64,000 nucleotides of DNA, taken from Autumnicola psychrophila (lineage in GTDB: Bacteria > Bacteroidota > Bacteroidia > Flavobacteriales > Flavobacteriaceae). The DNA lies in assembly GCF_031846645.1 (NCBI RefSeq), contig NZ_JAVRHN010000001.1, positions 248,001 to 312,000 of the forward strand, read 5' to 3'. Position 1 is the stretch's first letter. Every line of letters begins with the position of its first letter. The notes under the pieces are model-generated. The model made no database searches and was not told the origin of the DNA. It worked only from the letters and a program-made list of their open reading frames with translations. The translations under genes were made by a program, and so were the position numbers. This document shows positions 1 through 10,800 of this stretch, one piece after another.

Positions 1-3000
1 GGCACCTCAGCAAGGGGCAGCAACCAAATTCCTTCTTTTGAAGCCAAGAATAATACCAGCGAAATTACTACGGCTACGATCACTGTTACGCCGGTAGCAA
101 ATAACTGCGAAGGCGAAAGTACCAGCTTCACAATTACCGTAAATCCCACGCCTTCCATTGCAACCCCGGCAGATATTGTGGTTTGCGACGGCGAACAAAT
201 TAGCGGAGTTACTTTCTCCGGAATCGCGGTCGCCGGAACCACGATTAGCTGGAGTAATGACAATACAAATACCGGCCTTGGAGCATCGGGTAACGGAAAT
301 ATTCCTTCATTTACGGCCACCAATACTATTAACGAGAGTATTTTTTCTACCATTAGCGCTACGCCCAGTGCACATGATTGCGACGGAATTGTAGAAACTT
401 TTACGATCGAAGTAAAACCCAATCCCACGGTTACCGCTCCCGATCCTCAGATATATTGCAACGGAAATACTGCCGATGCGATTCCCCTCACCGGCTCTCC
501 TGAAGGAGTTACCTATGCGATCACCGGCGGCGCACAAATCGGACTGTCGAACAGAAGTGCAGCTTCAGAAATTCCTTCTTTTACTCCTGTAAACAATACA
601 AACAATCCAGTAACTGCAGAAATCTCCATCACTCCAAAAGCAAACGGCTGTACCGGAGATCCTGTAAGTTATTCGGTTACCGTCAATCCCACTCCGAATG
701 TAAGCATCTCCCCTTCTACCCAGGCGATCTGTTCTAAAGGTACCACAGCTATTTCTTTATCGGGGAACGTCACAGGAACGGATTTTAACTGGACAGTTGC
801 AGAAATCTCGCCGGCAGGGAGTGTAACAGGGGCTGAAGATGGAAGTGGCGACAGAATTTCGCAGACGCTCATAAACACTACTACAAGTCCTGCAACAGTA
901 AAATACAAAGTACTTCCAATAGCCAACAATTGCTCCGGAACGCCGATTACCGTTACGGTTACAGTAAACCCAACACCGGAACTACAAATTACAAATCCGG
1001 AGGCCGTTTGTTCTCCTGCTGAAGTAGATTTAACAGCTCCGGAAATTACCGCAGGTTCTACTTCAGGATTAAATTTTACCTATTGGACAAATGAAACTGC
1101 AACCACTCCTTTAAGCAATCCCACAACAGCAGGGCCGGGAACTTATTATATTAAAGGAACCACAGGTAGCGGTTGTTCTATGATCGAACCGGTAACAGTT
1201 ACCGAAAATCCTACTCCGGAATTGACCAGTCCGACCGAGGTCGCAGGATTCTGTTCAGAAACTGCCTTTATTTACGAATTTACGAGTAACGTCTCGGAAA
1301 CCCAATTTTACTGGAGCAGGAATGCAATGAACGGAATCTCCACCCCTGCAAATAATTCCAGTGGGGATATTGGCGAGGTACTGGTAAACACCACCACAAA
1401 TCCTATCGATGTGGTTTATGAGGTAACTCTGGTAAGTCCGGAAGGTTGTGTAAGCACTACAGAAATCAGCACTACCGTAACCCCTACTCCGCTTTTAACC
1501 AGTACTCTTTCTCCTCCATCAGTTTGTAGTGGTATTGAATTCCAGTACACTCCCACAAGTGAAACCGGAGGAACAATTTTTAGCTGGTCTCGGGAAGAAG
1601 TTGCGGGAATCAGCAATCCCACTGCCATAGGAACAGGTGCAATAAATGAAGTGCTGGAAAATACCACCAACCAGACTTTGGGCGTAACCTATAAATACAC
1701 GCTGAGTTCGAATAACTGTGAAAATCCGAAAATCTTCAACGTCACCGTTCCGATCACTCCTTCACCGGATACTGAAGTATTTGTTTCTAAAGACGGAGGC
1801 ACTCTGTTTCCCGATCAAATAGAAATTTGCCCTGGTGAAGATGTAGATCTATTCTCTTCGACTTCCTTTCCCACTGATTCGTCGTTGCCTTCAGAACTTC
1901 TTAACGGAGATTTCAACAATGGTCGGCAGGGCTGGACTACACAATCTGGCAGTGGTAGCAGGAGATGGAATTTAGCGTCTGATGGCACACGTGCTTACAC
2001 CAATGAATGCCAATGGTGGGAGGAGCTTTTCTATGACTGCGCCGAAGAAGATGTTAATTTCCATTCCAATGACAACAGCCAGTTTTTTCTGGTAAACAGT
2101 AGTACAACAAATGGTAATTTTGATGACGTTCAACTAATTAGTCCAGTATTTAGCACAGAAGGTTACAGTTCCCTTGAATTAATATTTTGGCATCATTACA
2201 GAGATGGTTCAAATAGCCGTAATAACTATCGTGATGTTGGATACTTGGAGTATTCAATTAACAATGGTAGCTGGCGTGAACTAGACAGCTATACATCAGA
2301 TGAGGGAAGCCCTGGCAATTTTGCGCAAAGAACCTATCCCGTAAACCAATTAATAGGTTACCGTAACGTCAGGTTAAGATTTAGATACAATAACGCCAAT
2401 CGTGACTGGTACTGGGCTATAGATAATGTGAACATTACAGGGGATGGTACTGTTGCCCCCACTGTAAAATGGACTGCAGATGTGAGCGACTGGACCTCTA
2501 CTGAACAAACTCCTGAGAACATTACACCATCTGAAACCACAGTTTACACTGCGACCTACACAGACCCAGGGACAGGTTGTCCTGGCAGCGCCTCAGTTAA
2601 AGTAATAGTTAGAGATCCACTGCAGCCAAGGATTGTAGCAAATTATTGCGCATTTGACGGAGTTGTGGGTAAAGAAAACACCATTCTTCTTTCTGTAGAA
2701 GGCGTGGATAATATTGTTGACTATGATTGGTCGGGACAGGGAATCCAGTTTAGCGATAACGATGCAGACAATGTTCCTTCAACAGTAGAGATCAATCTGG
2801 CCACGACCTACACGGTTGTGGTGAAAGACAGCTTTGGTTGTTCTGCTTCAGCATCAATTACTCCTTCTGAAAATCTAATCGAAAATGGCGATTTTGAGCA
2901 GGGAAGAACAAATGGTTTTAACACCCAGTACAATTTCGTTACAGATAATGCTAATAGAGAAGATGAAATGGTTCCGGAAGGGACTTATGCCATAGACGAA

Positions 3001-6000
3001 AATGCGCACTATTATCATTACAATTTTTACGGTTTAGGTCACGGAGGCAGCGGTAACTTTATGATTGTAAACGGGGATCGATCCATAGGAAATGTTGTTT
3101 GGCAGTCTAACCAAATTGAAATCACTCCAAACACCGAATATTATTTTAGTGCATGGACCACCAATGTGAATCCTGCAAGCCCGGCACGATTAAGACTTCA
3201 GGTGCTAATTCCCGGAAGTTCCAATCCTGCTGAAGAAAGTAACCTGGGAGATCTTACAAATATACCCGTGGGAACCTGGATCAATTTTTACAATCCAGAA
3301 CTATGGAACTCAGGTTCAAACACCGAAGTTGTTTTGAGAATCATCAATGAGAATCCCACTGCGGGAGGTAATGATTTTGGTATTGACGATATTTCTTTTT
3401 CTGCATTTAAATCCATTGATTTTGACTTTACGCCTGAAAATAACGGCCCTTTATGTGAAGGTGATGAACTACAATTATTTACCAATCTGGAAGGCGGAAG
3501 GGAACCCATTACCTATAAATGGACGGGTCCCAACAATTTTTCCTCGGAAGAAGAAAATCCGATAATTCCCGCTGTCACCCCAGAAAATGCGGGAATCTAT
3601 GAACTAACGGTGAGCGATTTTTACGGTTGTACTCCGCGTACCTTAAGCACAGAGGTTTTCATCTCCCCGGAAACAGTTGTTAATGCCGGTGAGGATCAAA
3701 TAGTTTGTGCCGAAAGTCCGGAAGTTCAACTAAACGGAATAATTGAAGGTTCTGTAAGTACAGGTACATGGACTGGTGGAAATGGCAGTTTTCATCCTGA
3801 TGCTACCGCTTTAGACGCTGTTTACACCCCTTCTGCTGGAGAAATTGAAAACGGAAATCTGTCTCTGATTTTGACTTCAGACGACCCGGAGATTTGTGCA
3901 CCGGCTCAGGATACCCTTACTATTACCATAAACCCAACACCGGTTATTGAGGAGATTACAGTAACAAATCCTTTGTGTTTCGAAGGATCTGATGCCTCTG
4001 TCAAAGTAAAAATTACTAACGGGACTGCACCATATACAATTGAATGGAGCGATGGACAAACAGGAGAAATAGCTTCAGGATTAACAGCTTTACAGGAAGA
4101 AGATAACTTTTTTGTTACTGTTACAGATGCCAACGGCTGCTCGGTCACTTCAGAAAATATTATAATAGCAGAACCTACCCTGCTGGAAATTCTATCCTTT
4201 TCGGCTACAGATGTCACCTGCTATAACGGGAACGACGCAACTGCTTCAATCGAAATACAGGGTGGAATTCTTGAGGGAACCACTCCTAACTACAACTATC
4301 AGTTACTTAATAGCGAAGGAGATTTGGTTTTTTCCGAAGAAACCTCAGAAAATACGCTTACGGTAACAGAACTTTTCTCCGGAAACTATACGTTCCTGGT
4401 GAACTCCAATGCGAACTGTGCGGCACTTACTCAAAACATTACAATCATTCAACCGCCGGAAATTATTGTAGATGCAGGGGAAGTAAATATGCCTGAACAA
4501 TGCGGAATCGCCAGCATATCCCTTAATGCTGTACCTGTAGATGCTAATCTTGGTTCCGGGATGTGGAGCATTGTCTCCGGCGAAGGTGGAAGGTTTGAAG
4601 ATCCTTCCCTTCCTAATACTCTCTTTAGTGGAGCACCAAATACTACTTACGAACTGCAATGGACGGTCACACCTGCCACGGGTTGTGAGAATCTCCTGCA
4701 AACAGTAACGTTGCAATTCCCGCAAACCTGTAGCAAATTAGATTATGATGGCGTGGACGACTATGTTGATTTCAGGAACAGCAGCAATTTTAAGCAATCT
4801 GCTTTTACACTGGAAGCTTGGGTCAAACCTTCTTCTCTAAGCGGTATTCGTACAATTATTTCAAAACGAGATCCTGAGAATGCAAATATAGGTTATCACT
4901 TAATCCTTAAGAACGGCTCTCCTTCTTTTTCTGTGGGAAATAAAAGTGCGGTCTCTTCTTTTAGGCTAAACACGAACAGGTGGTTTCATCTTGCGGGTGT
5001 CTACACTCCCGGTTCAGCATTAACATTATATGTAGATGGCGTACCGATACAAACAAATAATAAAGGAATCCCTCCTGGAAGTGGGGACCTAGAAACTTCA
5101 CTTTTAATAGGAGCATCTTCCGCTACCGGTAGTGGCGAGGCTACTAAAGATCATTTCCACGGTTGGATTGAAGAGGTCAGAATCTGGAACAAAGTAATTT
5201 CTGAAGAGCAAACAAGGTTTATGATGAACCAGCGCCTGGAAAAAGTGGGCAGCAATGGCATTCAGGGTGCAATTCTAAGGGATCAGGTAGCCATCCCCGG
5301 CAGCCTTAGTTGGAGTAACCTTTCAGGATATTATCAATTATGGGCAGATCCTGATCGTTTTGTAGATGGGAGAACAGAAGACCTTTCTAACAACGCCATT
5401 CACGGAGATCTAAAAAATATTCAAAGTCTTCAGCAAAACACAGCTCCCCTGCCGTACATCTCGAACAAAAACGGGGAATGGTTTTCTGAAAGCACCTGGT
5501 TACATCCCGATGTATGGGAAGCACCTAATAGTACAGGAATAGATCGTAAAACCAAAATTGACTGGAATATTGTAAAAGTTGCTCATAATGTGGAAAATCC
5601 AGCTACCACTAACAACAAGAACAGTATTACAGCCCTCGGACTTCTTTCCGATAGCGGAACGTTAAATATGCAAGGCGATTATGGTGCAGGAAATAATGGA
5701 AAGGGCATCGGTACTGGAAATGCGCTAACCATCACGCACTACCTAAAACTTGACGGGAATATTGATCTAAATGGGGAATCACAACTCATACAGACAGAAG
5801 GTAGTATCCTCGATGCCGATAGTAAAGGTTTTATTGAGAAAGACCAAAGAGGTACTAAAAACAGCTATAATTATAATTACTGGAGTTCGCCGGTTAGCAC
5901 TACGGGCACCGTCAATAATTCCGGATTTACCATTTTTTCAGTACTCAGGGACGGTAGTAATACAGGTTCTCCCGGAGGAATTGCTTTTGGTGGCAGCCAT

Positions 6001-7497
6001 ACTTTTGCAGATGGCAGTTATTCCGGAGATCTAAGGATCAGTTCCTATTGGCTTAATATTTTCCATGGCACTGCAGATGCTTACGGAGAATGGAAATCCA
6101 TAAACGCCAATACACATCTTGATCCCGGAATAGGTTATACCATGAAAGGACCTTCAGGAACAGCCGATATCAGCGATCTGCAGAATTATATTTTTCAGGG
6201 AAAACCGAATAATGGTACTGTAAAAATTGCAATTTCAGATTATGAAAACCGCCTTATCGGAAACCCGTATCCTTCGGCCATAAGTGCAAGGGAATTTATT
6301 TTAGATAATCTGAAAGATGTTAACGGCGGCCGGAACGATAGAAATATCTTCAACGGTACACTTTACTTTTGGGACCATTTTGGGCAGGAAAATACCCACG
6401 TATTGGCAGAATATGTTGGTGGATATGCGGCATACAACCTTTCCGGAGGCGTGCCGGGAGTTTCCAATGACAGACGAATTAATAACAGTGGGAATCGCGG
6501 AGGTTCCAAAAAGCCTAAAAGCGCAATTCCGGCGGCACAGGGCTTTTTCGTGAACACTATACTAGATCAAACTGTAGCACAGGATATCACCGTACACGGC
6601 GGAAATATCTTATTTAAAAACAGCCAGCGCATATACGGGAGAATGAATCCCTCCAACGGGAATTCCCAGTTTTTGCGTCCGGTTTACCCGCAGAAGCAAT
6701 TAAAAGGGAGTGATTCCGGTGATGACAGGTATAAAATCAGGCTGAAATTTACTTCCCCCACAGGATATTATCGCCAGATACTGGTAACTGCAGACGATTT
6801 TACCACAAACGCATTCGATCTTGGTTATGACGCCCCTATGATGGATTATAATGCCGAAGATATGTTCTGGGTGATCAATGGAGGAGAATTTGTAATACAG
6901 GCTGTGCCTAATTTTGGACTTCAGCAAGTCCTCCCATTGGGTCTTGTAACTGCTGAAGAAGGAGATTTTGAAATTGAAATTGAAGAGCTGGAAAATATAC
7001 CTGAAGAAATGCAAATTTATCTTCGGAATAAGGAGGACAGCACCTATCACGATTTACGAACCGAAGCCTACAAGTCCACTATAGGAGCCGGATATTTTCC
7101 TGAAAAGTATGAAATTGTCTTTCAGAAGGAGGTAACAGAAGAAACTCCTGAAAATGAAAACCCTGATGAGGAATTTCCTGAAGAAGGAAACGAATATCCC
7201 GACAAAGGAAATCCCTCGGGAGCTCCAGGTGCCGAAAATGGTCAAAATCAGCAGGGAATTTCAGCCGAGTACTTGACGAACACAAAGCAACTGGTAATTT
7301 TTAATCCGGAATCTAAGACAATTGATCAGGTACGGATTTTTACCATAAACGGTCGTCAAGTTGAAACCTTCAGTGAAACCTCTACAGAAAAAGAGATCTA
7401 TTTAGATATCCTGAGGCCCGTTAGTACCGCCATTTATGTAGTGAAAATCCATTCCGGAGAGCAGGTTTACAACAAGAAAATAGTTGTAAAAAAATAA
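1..7497 (+). CDS. Giant T9SS-exported surface protein, Ig/PKD-like repeats plus LamG (5' partial)
   Basis: The frame is open from base 1, so the start lies before the window; 2498 residues are visible. Counting from base 1: repeated Ig/PKD-like modules with the recurring 'VNPTP' linker (about residues 1-600); a jellyroll/MAM-like module ending in 'YWAIDNVNI' (630-815); a second carbohydrate-binding-like jellyroll starting 'LIENGDFEQG' (960-1135); a PKD-like module; two SprB-like repeats with 'FVTVTDANGCS' (1315-1485); a LamG/concanavalin-like domain (1580-1750) with 'FTLEAWVKP' and 'GWIEEVRIWN'; a long conserved region; an acidic Pro/Glu/Asn linker; and a type A T9SS sorting tail (2422-2498) with 'VRIFTINGRQ' and final 'YNKKIVVKK'. 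This architecture indicates an exported, cell-surface adhesin or glycan-binding protein; the ligand cannot be told. The C-terminal 900 or so residues are paralogous to the next gene. The signal peptide must lie outside the window. Confidence 0.9.
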   Translation, partial: GTSARGSNQIPSFEAKNNTSEITTATITVTPVANNCEGESTSFTITVNPTPSIATPADIVVCDGEQISGVTFSGIAVAGTTISWSNDNTNTGLGASGNGNIPSFTATNTINESIFSTISATPSAHDCDGIVETFTIEVKPNPTVTAPDPQIYCNGNTADAIPLTGSPEGVTYAITGGAQIGLSNRSAASEIPSFTPVNNTNNPVTAEISITPKANGCTGDPVSYSVTVNPTPNVSISPSTQAICSKGTTAISLSGNVTGTDFNWTVAEISPAGSVTGAEDGSGDRISQTLINTTTSPATVKYKVLPIANNCSGTPITVTVTVNPTPELQITNPEAVCSPAEVDLTAPEITAGSTSGLNFTYWTNETATTPLSNPTTAGPGTYYIKGTTGSGCSMIEPVTVTENPTPELTSPTEVAGFCSETAFIYEFTSNVSETQFYWSRNAMNGISTPANNSSGDIGEVLVNTTTNPIDVVYEVTLVSPEGCVSTTEISTTVTPTPLLTSTLSPPSVCSGIEFQYTPTSETGGTIFSWSREEVAGISNPTAIGTGAINEVLENTTNQTLGVTYKYTLSSNNCENPKIFNVTVPITPSPDTEVFVSKDGGTLFPDQIEICPGEDVDLFSSTSFPTDSSLPSELLNGDFNNGRQGWTTQSGSGSRRWNLASDGTRAYTNECQWWEELFYDCAEEDVNFHSNDNSQFFLVNSSTTNGNFDDVQLISPVFSTEGYSSLELIFWHHYRDGSNSRNNYRDVGYLEYSINNGSWRELDSYTSDEGSPGNFAQRTYPVNQLIGYRNVRLRFRYNNANRDWYWAIDNVNITGDGTVAPTVKWTADVSDWTSTEQTPENITPSETTVYTATYTDPGTGCPGSASVKVIVRDPLQPRIVANYCAFDGVVGKENTILLSVEGVDNIVDYDWSGQGIQFSDNDADNVPSTVEINLATTYTVVVKDSFGCSASASITPSENLIENGDFEQGRTNGFNTQYNFVTDNANREDEMVPEGTYAIDENAHYYHYNFYGLGHGGSGNFMIVNGDRSIGNVVWQSNQIEITPNTEYYFSAWTTNVNPASPARLRLQVLIPGSSNPAEESNLGDLTNIPVGTWINFYNPELWNSGSNTEVVLRIINENPTAGGNDFGIDDISFSAFKSIDFDFTPENNGPLCEGDELQLFTNLEGGREPITYKWTGPNNFSSEEENPIIPAVTPENAGIYELTVSDFYGCTPRTLSTEVFISPETVVNAGEDQIVCAESPEVQLNGIIEGSVSTGTWTGGNGSFHPDATALDAVYTPSAGEIENGNLSLILTSDDPEICAPAQDTLTITINPTPVIEEITVTNPLCFEGSDASVKVKITNGTAPYTIEWSDGQTGEIASGLTALQEEDNFFVTVTDANGCSVTSENIIIAEPTLLEILSFSATDVTCYNGNDATASIEIQGGILEGTTPNYNYQLLNSEGDLVFSEETSENTLTVTELFSGNYTFLVNSNANCAALTQNITIIQPPEIIVDAGEVNMPEQCGIASISLNAVPVDANLGSGMWSIVSGEGGRFEDPSLPNTLFSGAPNTTYELQWTVTPATGCENLLQTVTLQFPQTCSKLDYDGVDDYVDFRNSSNFKQSAFTLEAWVKPSSLSGIRTIISKRDPENANIGYHLILKNGSPSFSVGNKSAVSSFRLNTNRWFHLAGVYTPGSALTLYVDGVPIQTNNKGIPPGSGDLETSLLIGASSATGSGEATKDHFHGWIEEVRIWNKVISEEQTRFMMNQRLEKVGSNGIQGAILRDQVAIPGSLSWSNLSGYYQLWADPDRFVDGRTEDLSNNAIHGDLKNIQSLQQNTAPLPYISNKNGEWFSESTWLHPDVWEAPNSTGIDRKTKIDWNIVKVAHNVENPATTNNKNSITALGLLSDSGTLNMQGDYGAGNNGKGIGTGNALTITHYLKLDGNIDLNGESQLIQTEGSILDADSKGFIEKDQRGTKNSYNYNYWSSPVSTTGTVNNSGFTIFSVLRDGSNTGSPGGIAFGGSHTFADGSYSGDLRISSYWLNIFHGTADAYGEWKSINANTHLDPGIGYTMKGPSGTADISDLQNYIFQGKPNNGTVKIAISDYENRLIGNPYPSAISAREFILDNLKDVNGGRNDRNIFNGTLYFWDHFGQENTHVLAEYVGGYAAYNLSGGVPGVSNDRRINNSGNRGGSKKPKSAIPAAQGFFVNTILDQTVAQDITVHGGNILFKNSQRIYGRMNPSNGNSQFLRPVYPQKQLKGSDSGDDRYKIRLKFTSPTGYYRQILVTADDFTTNAFDLGYDAPMMDYNAEDMFWVINGGEFVIQAVPNFGLQQVLPLGLVTAEEGDFEIEIEELENIPEEMQIYLRNKEDSTYHDLRTEAYKSTIGAGYFPEKYEIVFQKEVTEETPENENPDEEFPEEGNEYPDKGNPSGAPGAENGQNQQGISAEYLTNTKQLVIFNPESKTIDQVRIFTINGRQVETFSETSTEKEIYLDILRPVSTAIYVVKIHSGEQVYNKKIVVKK

Positions 7498-7517
7498 GTC
7501 ATTCTTAAAACAGATGC

Positions 7518-7565
7518 CGAAAATGGCCATTTTGGATGGTGTCTCTAAAATGACCATTATTGGTA
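7518..7565. repeat. Head-to-head pair of dispersed AAAATGG(C/A)CATT motifs
   Basis: 7518-7535 reads CGAAAATGGCCATTTTGG, itself nearly palindromic and a minus-strand copy of the motif. 7547-7565 reads AAAATGACCATTATTGGTA on the plus strand. The pair resembles the motif hairpin after the second T9SS gene. It lies 21 bases after the stop codon, so it could be a transcription end or RNA processing signal. That function is inferred. Confidence 0.55.
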
Positions 7566-7808
7566 ATTATACTTATGGGCCGAAATTTTAAAATTAAATT
7601 TCTCTACAAGACTACAGGTATTAACTCAAGTAAGAATTTCCAGTAAAGAGCTTCAGAAGAATAATTTCCCTAAATATCCAATTATAGTCTTACGTTAATA
7701 ACTCAAAAAGCGTTATGTTTTTTCTTTCTTAAAAATCTAATTTTTTCAATATCAGCTATTAAGAAGCACTTTTAGCTATAGAAGTAGTCATTTTATCGGT
7801 TTTATGTG

Positions 7809-7816
7809 TAACTTTG
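7809..7816 (+). promoter_or_regulatory. Putative -7 promoter box TAACTTTG
   Basis: This is an exact match to the Bacteroidota -7 consensus TAnnTTTG. It lies 26 bases before the ATG at 7843. Its position inside the upstream part of the longest open frame argues that the ATG at 7804 is not the real start. No clear TTG -33 element was found. Confidence 0.5.
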
Positions 7817-7842
7817 TCGATCAGCATCTAATCAAATTGCGC

Positions 7843-10800
7843 ATGGGTGAAATTACTCCGCGGCTTAACGCCCTTATTTTACTAGCCTTTCTTTTTCTTT
7901 CTGTAGGAATGTTCTCCTCTACAGAAGGAGAAACCTATGTCGCCATCAGCATTAGTTCTAATACCCAGGATGTCACCTGTATTGGTGGTTCTGATGGAGC
8001 TATAGATATTGCAGTTTCCGGAGGATCTAATGGTTACAATTTCAGCTGGAGCGGCCCAGATGGGTTTTCGAGTTCCAGTGAAGATATTTCAGGTTTAAGC
8101 GCAGGAACATATAATCTTACAGTTACTGATAACTCAAGCCCTACTCCACAGGAAAGCAGTACCTCTGTAACTATTTCTGAAGATGATGATGTAAACCCCA
8201 CAATTTCTGCCCCTGCTGATATTACAGTAAATACAGATCCTGATAAATGTACAGCATCAAACGTTACGTTGGGAACACCAGATGCAAATGACAACTGCGC
8301 GATAAAAGGCATTACCAATAATGCGCCCTCAGTTTTCCCTATCGGAAACACTGTAATTACATGGACAGTGATTGACGATTACAACAATACCGAAACAGCT
8401 ACACAAAATGTAACTGTTGAAGATAATCAATATCCCACAATTTCTGCTCCTGCCGACATTACAGTAAATACAGATACTGATAAATGTACAGCATCAAACA
8501 TTACATTGGGAACACCAGATGCAAATGACAACTGTGGGATACAAAGTATTACGAATGATGCGCCTTCAGTTTTCCCGATCGGAAACACTGTTATTACCTG
8601 GACAGTGACCGATGATTCCAACAATACCCAAACAGCTACACAAAATGTAATTGTTGAAGATAATCAAAATCCCGGTATTTCTCCTCCTGCTGACATTACA
8701 GTAAACACAGATACTGATAAATGTACAGCATCAAACGTTACATTGGGAACACCAGATGCAAATGACAACTGTGGGATACAAAGCATTACAAATGATGCGC
8801 CTTCAGTTTTCCCTATCGGAAACACTGTTATTACCTGGACAGTGACCGATGATTCCAACAATACCCAAACAGCGACGCAAAACGTAACTGTTGAAGATAA
8901 TCAAAAACCTGTTATCATCCACAATGGAAATCAAATCATAGAAAATGACACAGGTGAATGTAGTGCTTTCGTAGAAGTTAGTGCTGATGCTGCTGATAAT
9001 TGCGGTGTACCCGCTCCTACCGGGACCCGAAACGACGGAATGTCTTTAACAGACCCTTATCCTGTGGGAACCACGATTATTACCTGGCAAGTTCTGGATA
9101 ACAACGAAAATTCCGCAACTGCTGTTGAACAGCATGTGACAGTACAGGATAAAGAAGCACCAGCATTACCAGAAATTCAGGACATAATCTCAGGCTGCGA
9201 ATATACTGTCACCGCACCTGTAACATCAGATAATTGTTCCGGCGAAATTACAGGAACCACATCAGATCCATTATCTTATTCTACTGAAGGGACGCATACC
9301 ATAACCTGGAAATTCCAGGACGATGCAGGAAATACTTCATCCTTAAATCAGGAAATCACAATAAGTCCGTTAGGAGCTGAAATTGAATTTGAAAATATTT
9401 CCTGTCATGGAGCCAATGACGGTAGCATTGAAGTAATGTTTGCTTATGGTGGACATAATAGTTTTGAGTACAGCATTGATGGAGCGAATTGGCAAACCGA
9501 TAATAGTTTTTCCGCACTTGTACCTGGCATTTATAATATACAACTGAGGGATAGCAAAAAACCGGACTGTGTTCTAGTACTTGATGCTGATTTAGAAATA
9601 ACCCAACCAGAAGTGCTTACCTCTTCAATATATTCTAAAACTGACGTGCTCTGTAAAGGACTTGCTACAGGTGAAATAACAGCTTTGGCTACTGGAGGAA
9701 CAGCACCATACACCTTTTCCTGGGGTTCTTTGGGGTTTGGCGAAAGGAAACAGAACCTGCCCGCAGGAGAATATACGCTTATCGTAATTGATGCTAATGG
9801 TTGTGAAACCGCTCCTATAACTGTGGAAATTACTGAGCCAGAAAGTTTCATAGAAATTACCGAAGTCACTTCCACCTCGGGTTGTTTTGGGGAAAACAAT
9901 GGTACAGCAACGGTTAGCGCTACAGGCGGGACCGGAAATTACTCCTATTTATGGGATAACGGACAAATAACCCAAACGGCAACTGGATTGGCACCAGGTG
10001 AACATACTGTAATAGTTACAGATGAAAATGACTGCCAGAAAGAAAGAACTATAACCGTCTCAGCCCCTGCAAAATTAGAAATTAGTGGCTTTCTCACTAC
10101 AGAAACCACCTCTTATGGGTCTGCCACAGGTAGTGCTACAGTACAGGTAACAGGCGGAACCCCTACATATAATTTTGAATGGTCTAACGGGCATGTGGGG
10201 CAAACAGCAAGCAACCTTCTTGCAGGAACGTACTCTGTTACTGTTACCGACAAAAACGGGTGTACTACCACAAAAGACGTAGTGGTGGTAGATAGTCTGG
10301 ATGCAGAAATCCTGCCTACCTCAATTTGCGATAATAAGGAAGATATTATCCGTACTTCTTCATTCTCCATTGTGGATGGTGGGGCACGGGGAGGAACTGC
10401 TCCTTATAAATATGAATGGACATTTAAGGGAGATGCTTCAATATCAAATTATACCGGTATTGAAACTCCAAAAATTAAATATGGATCAATTGGAGATAAG
10501 GAAATTAGCGTAAAAATCACAGATGTAAATGGTCTAACACTTACTAAAACCATAATCCAGTATGTTGGAGGCTGTTTCTCTACAGATTGTGGCTCTAATG
10601 ACTTAACTGCAGATGATTACTACATTGGGGATAGTAGCGGCACTCCAATTACTGCAGAAAATTGTGGAAGTGCAGAGGACAGATTTATATATATTTACAT
10701 CCCATCCAATCCAAGCCGTTACTCTTTAAGCGTGGAATTTATATTTTCCATTGAAAATATTGAATCAGGAAATATCCAGAACTTTAAGGAGCTGGGTTGT

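Larger units (their letters stand above)
7498..7842. other. Intergenic spacer between the two giant T9SS genes
   Basis: These 345 bases contain no supported gene. The first 70 bases hold two copies of the dispersed AAAATGGCAATT-type motif in opposite orientation, and the far end holds the promoter of the next gene. The middle is AT-rich and shows no other recognisable structure. Confidence 0.6.

Noticed and set aside
669..929. Minus-strand open frames inside the giant genes (this one and about a dozen others)
   Set aside because: They mirror the Thr/Val-rich coding strand, have no start signals and overlap a clear gene.
7804..7842. Upstream ATG giving a 2221-residue version of the second giant protein
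   Set aside because: The TAnnTTTG box falls inside this extension, and the signal peptide is better placed from the ATG at 7843.
8197..8907. CRISPR-like or transposon-like array
   Set aside because: The 237-base units are in-frame protein repeats (HYR modules) with no spacers.
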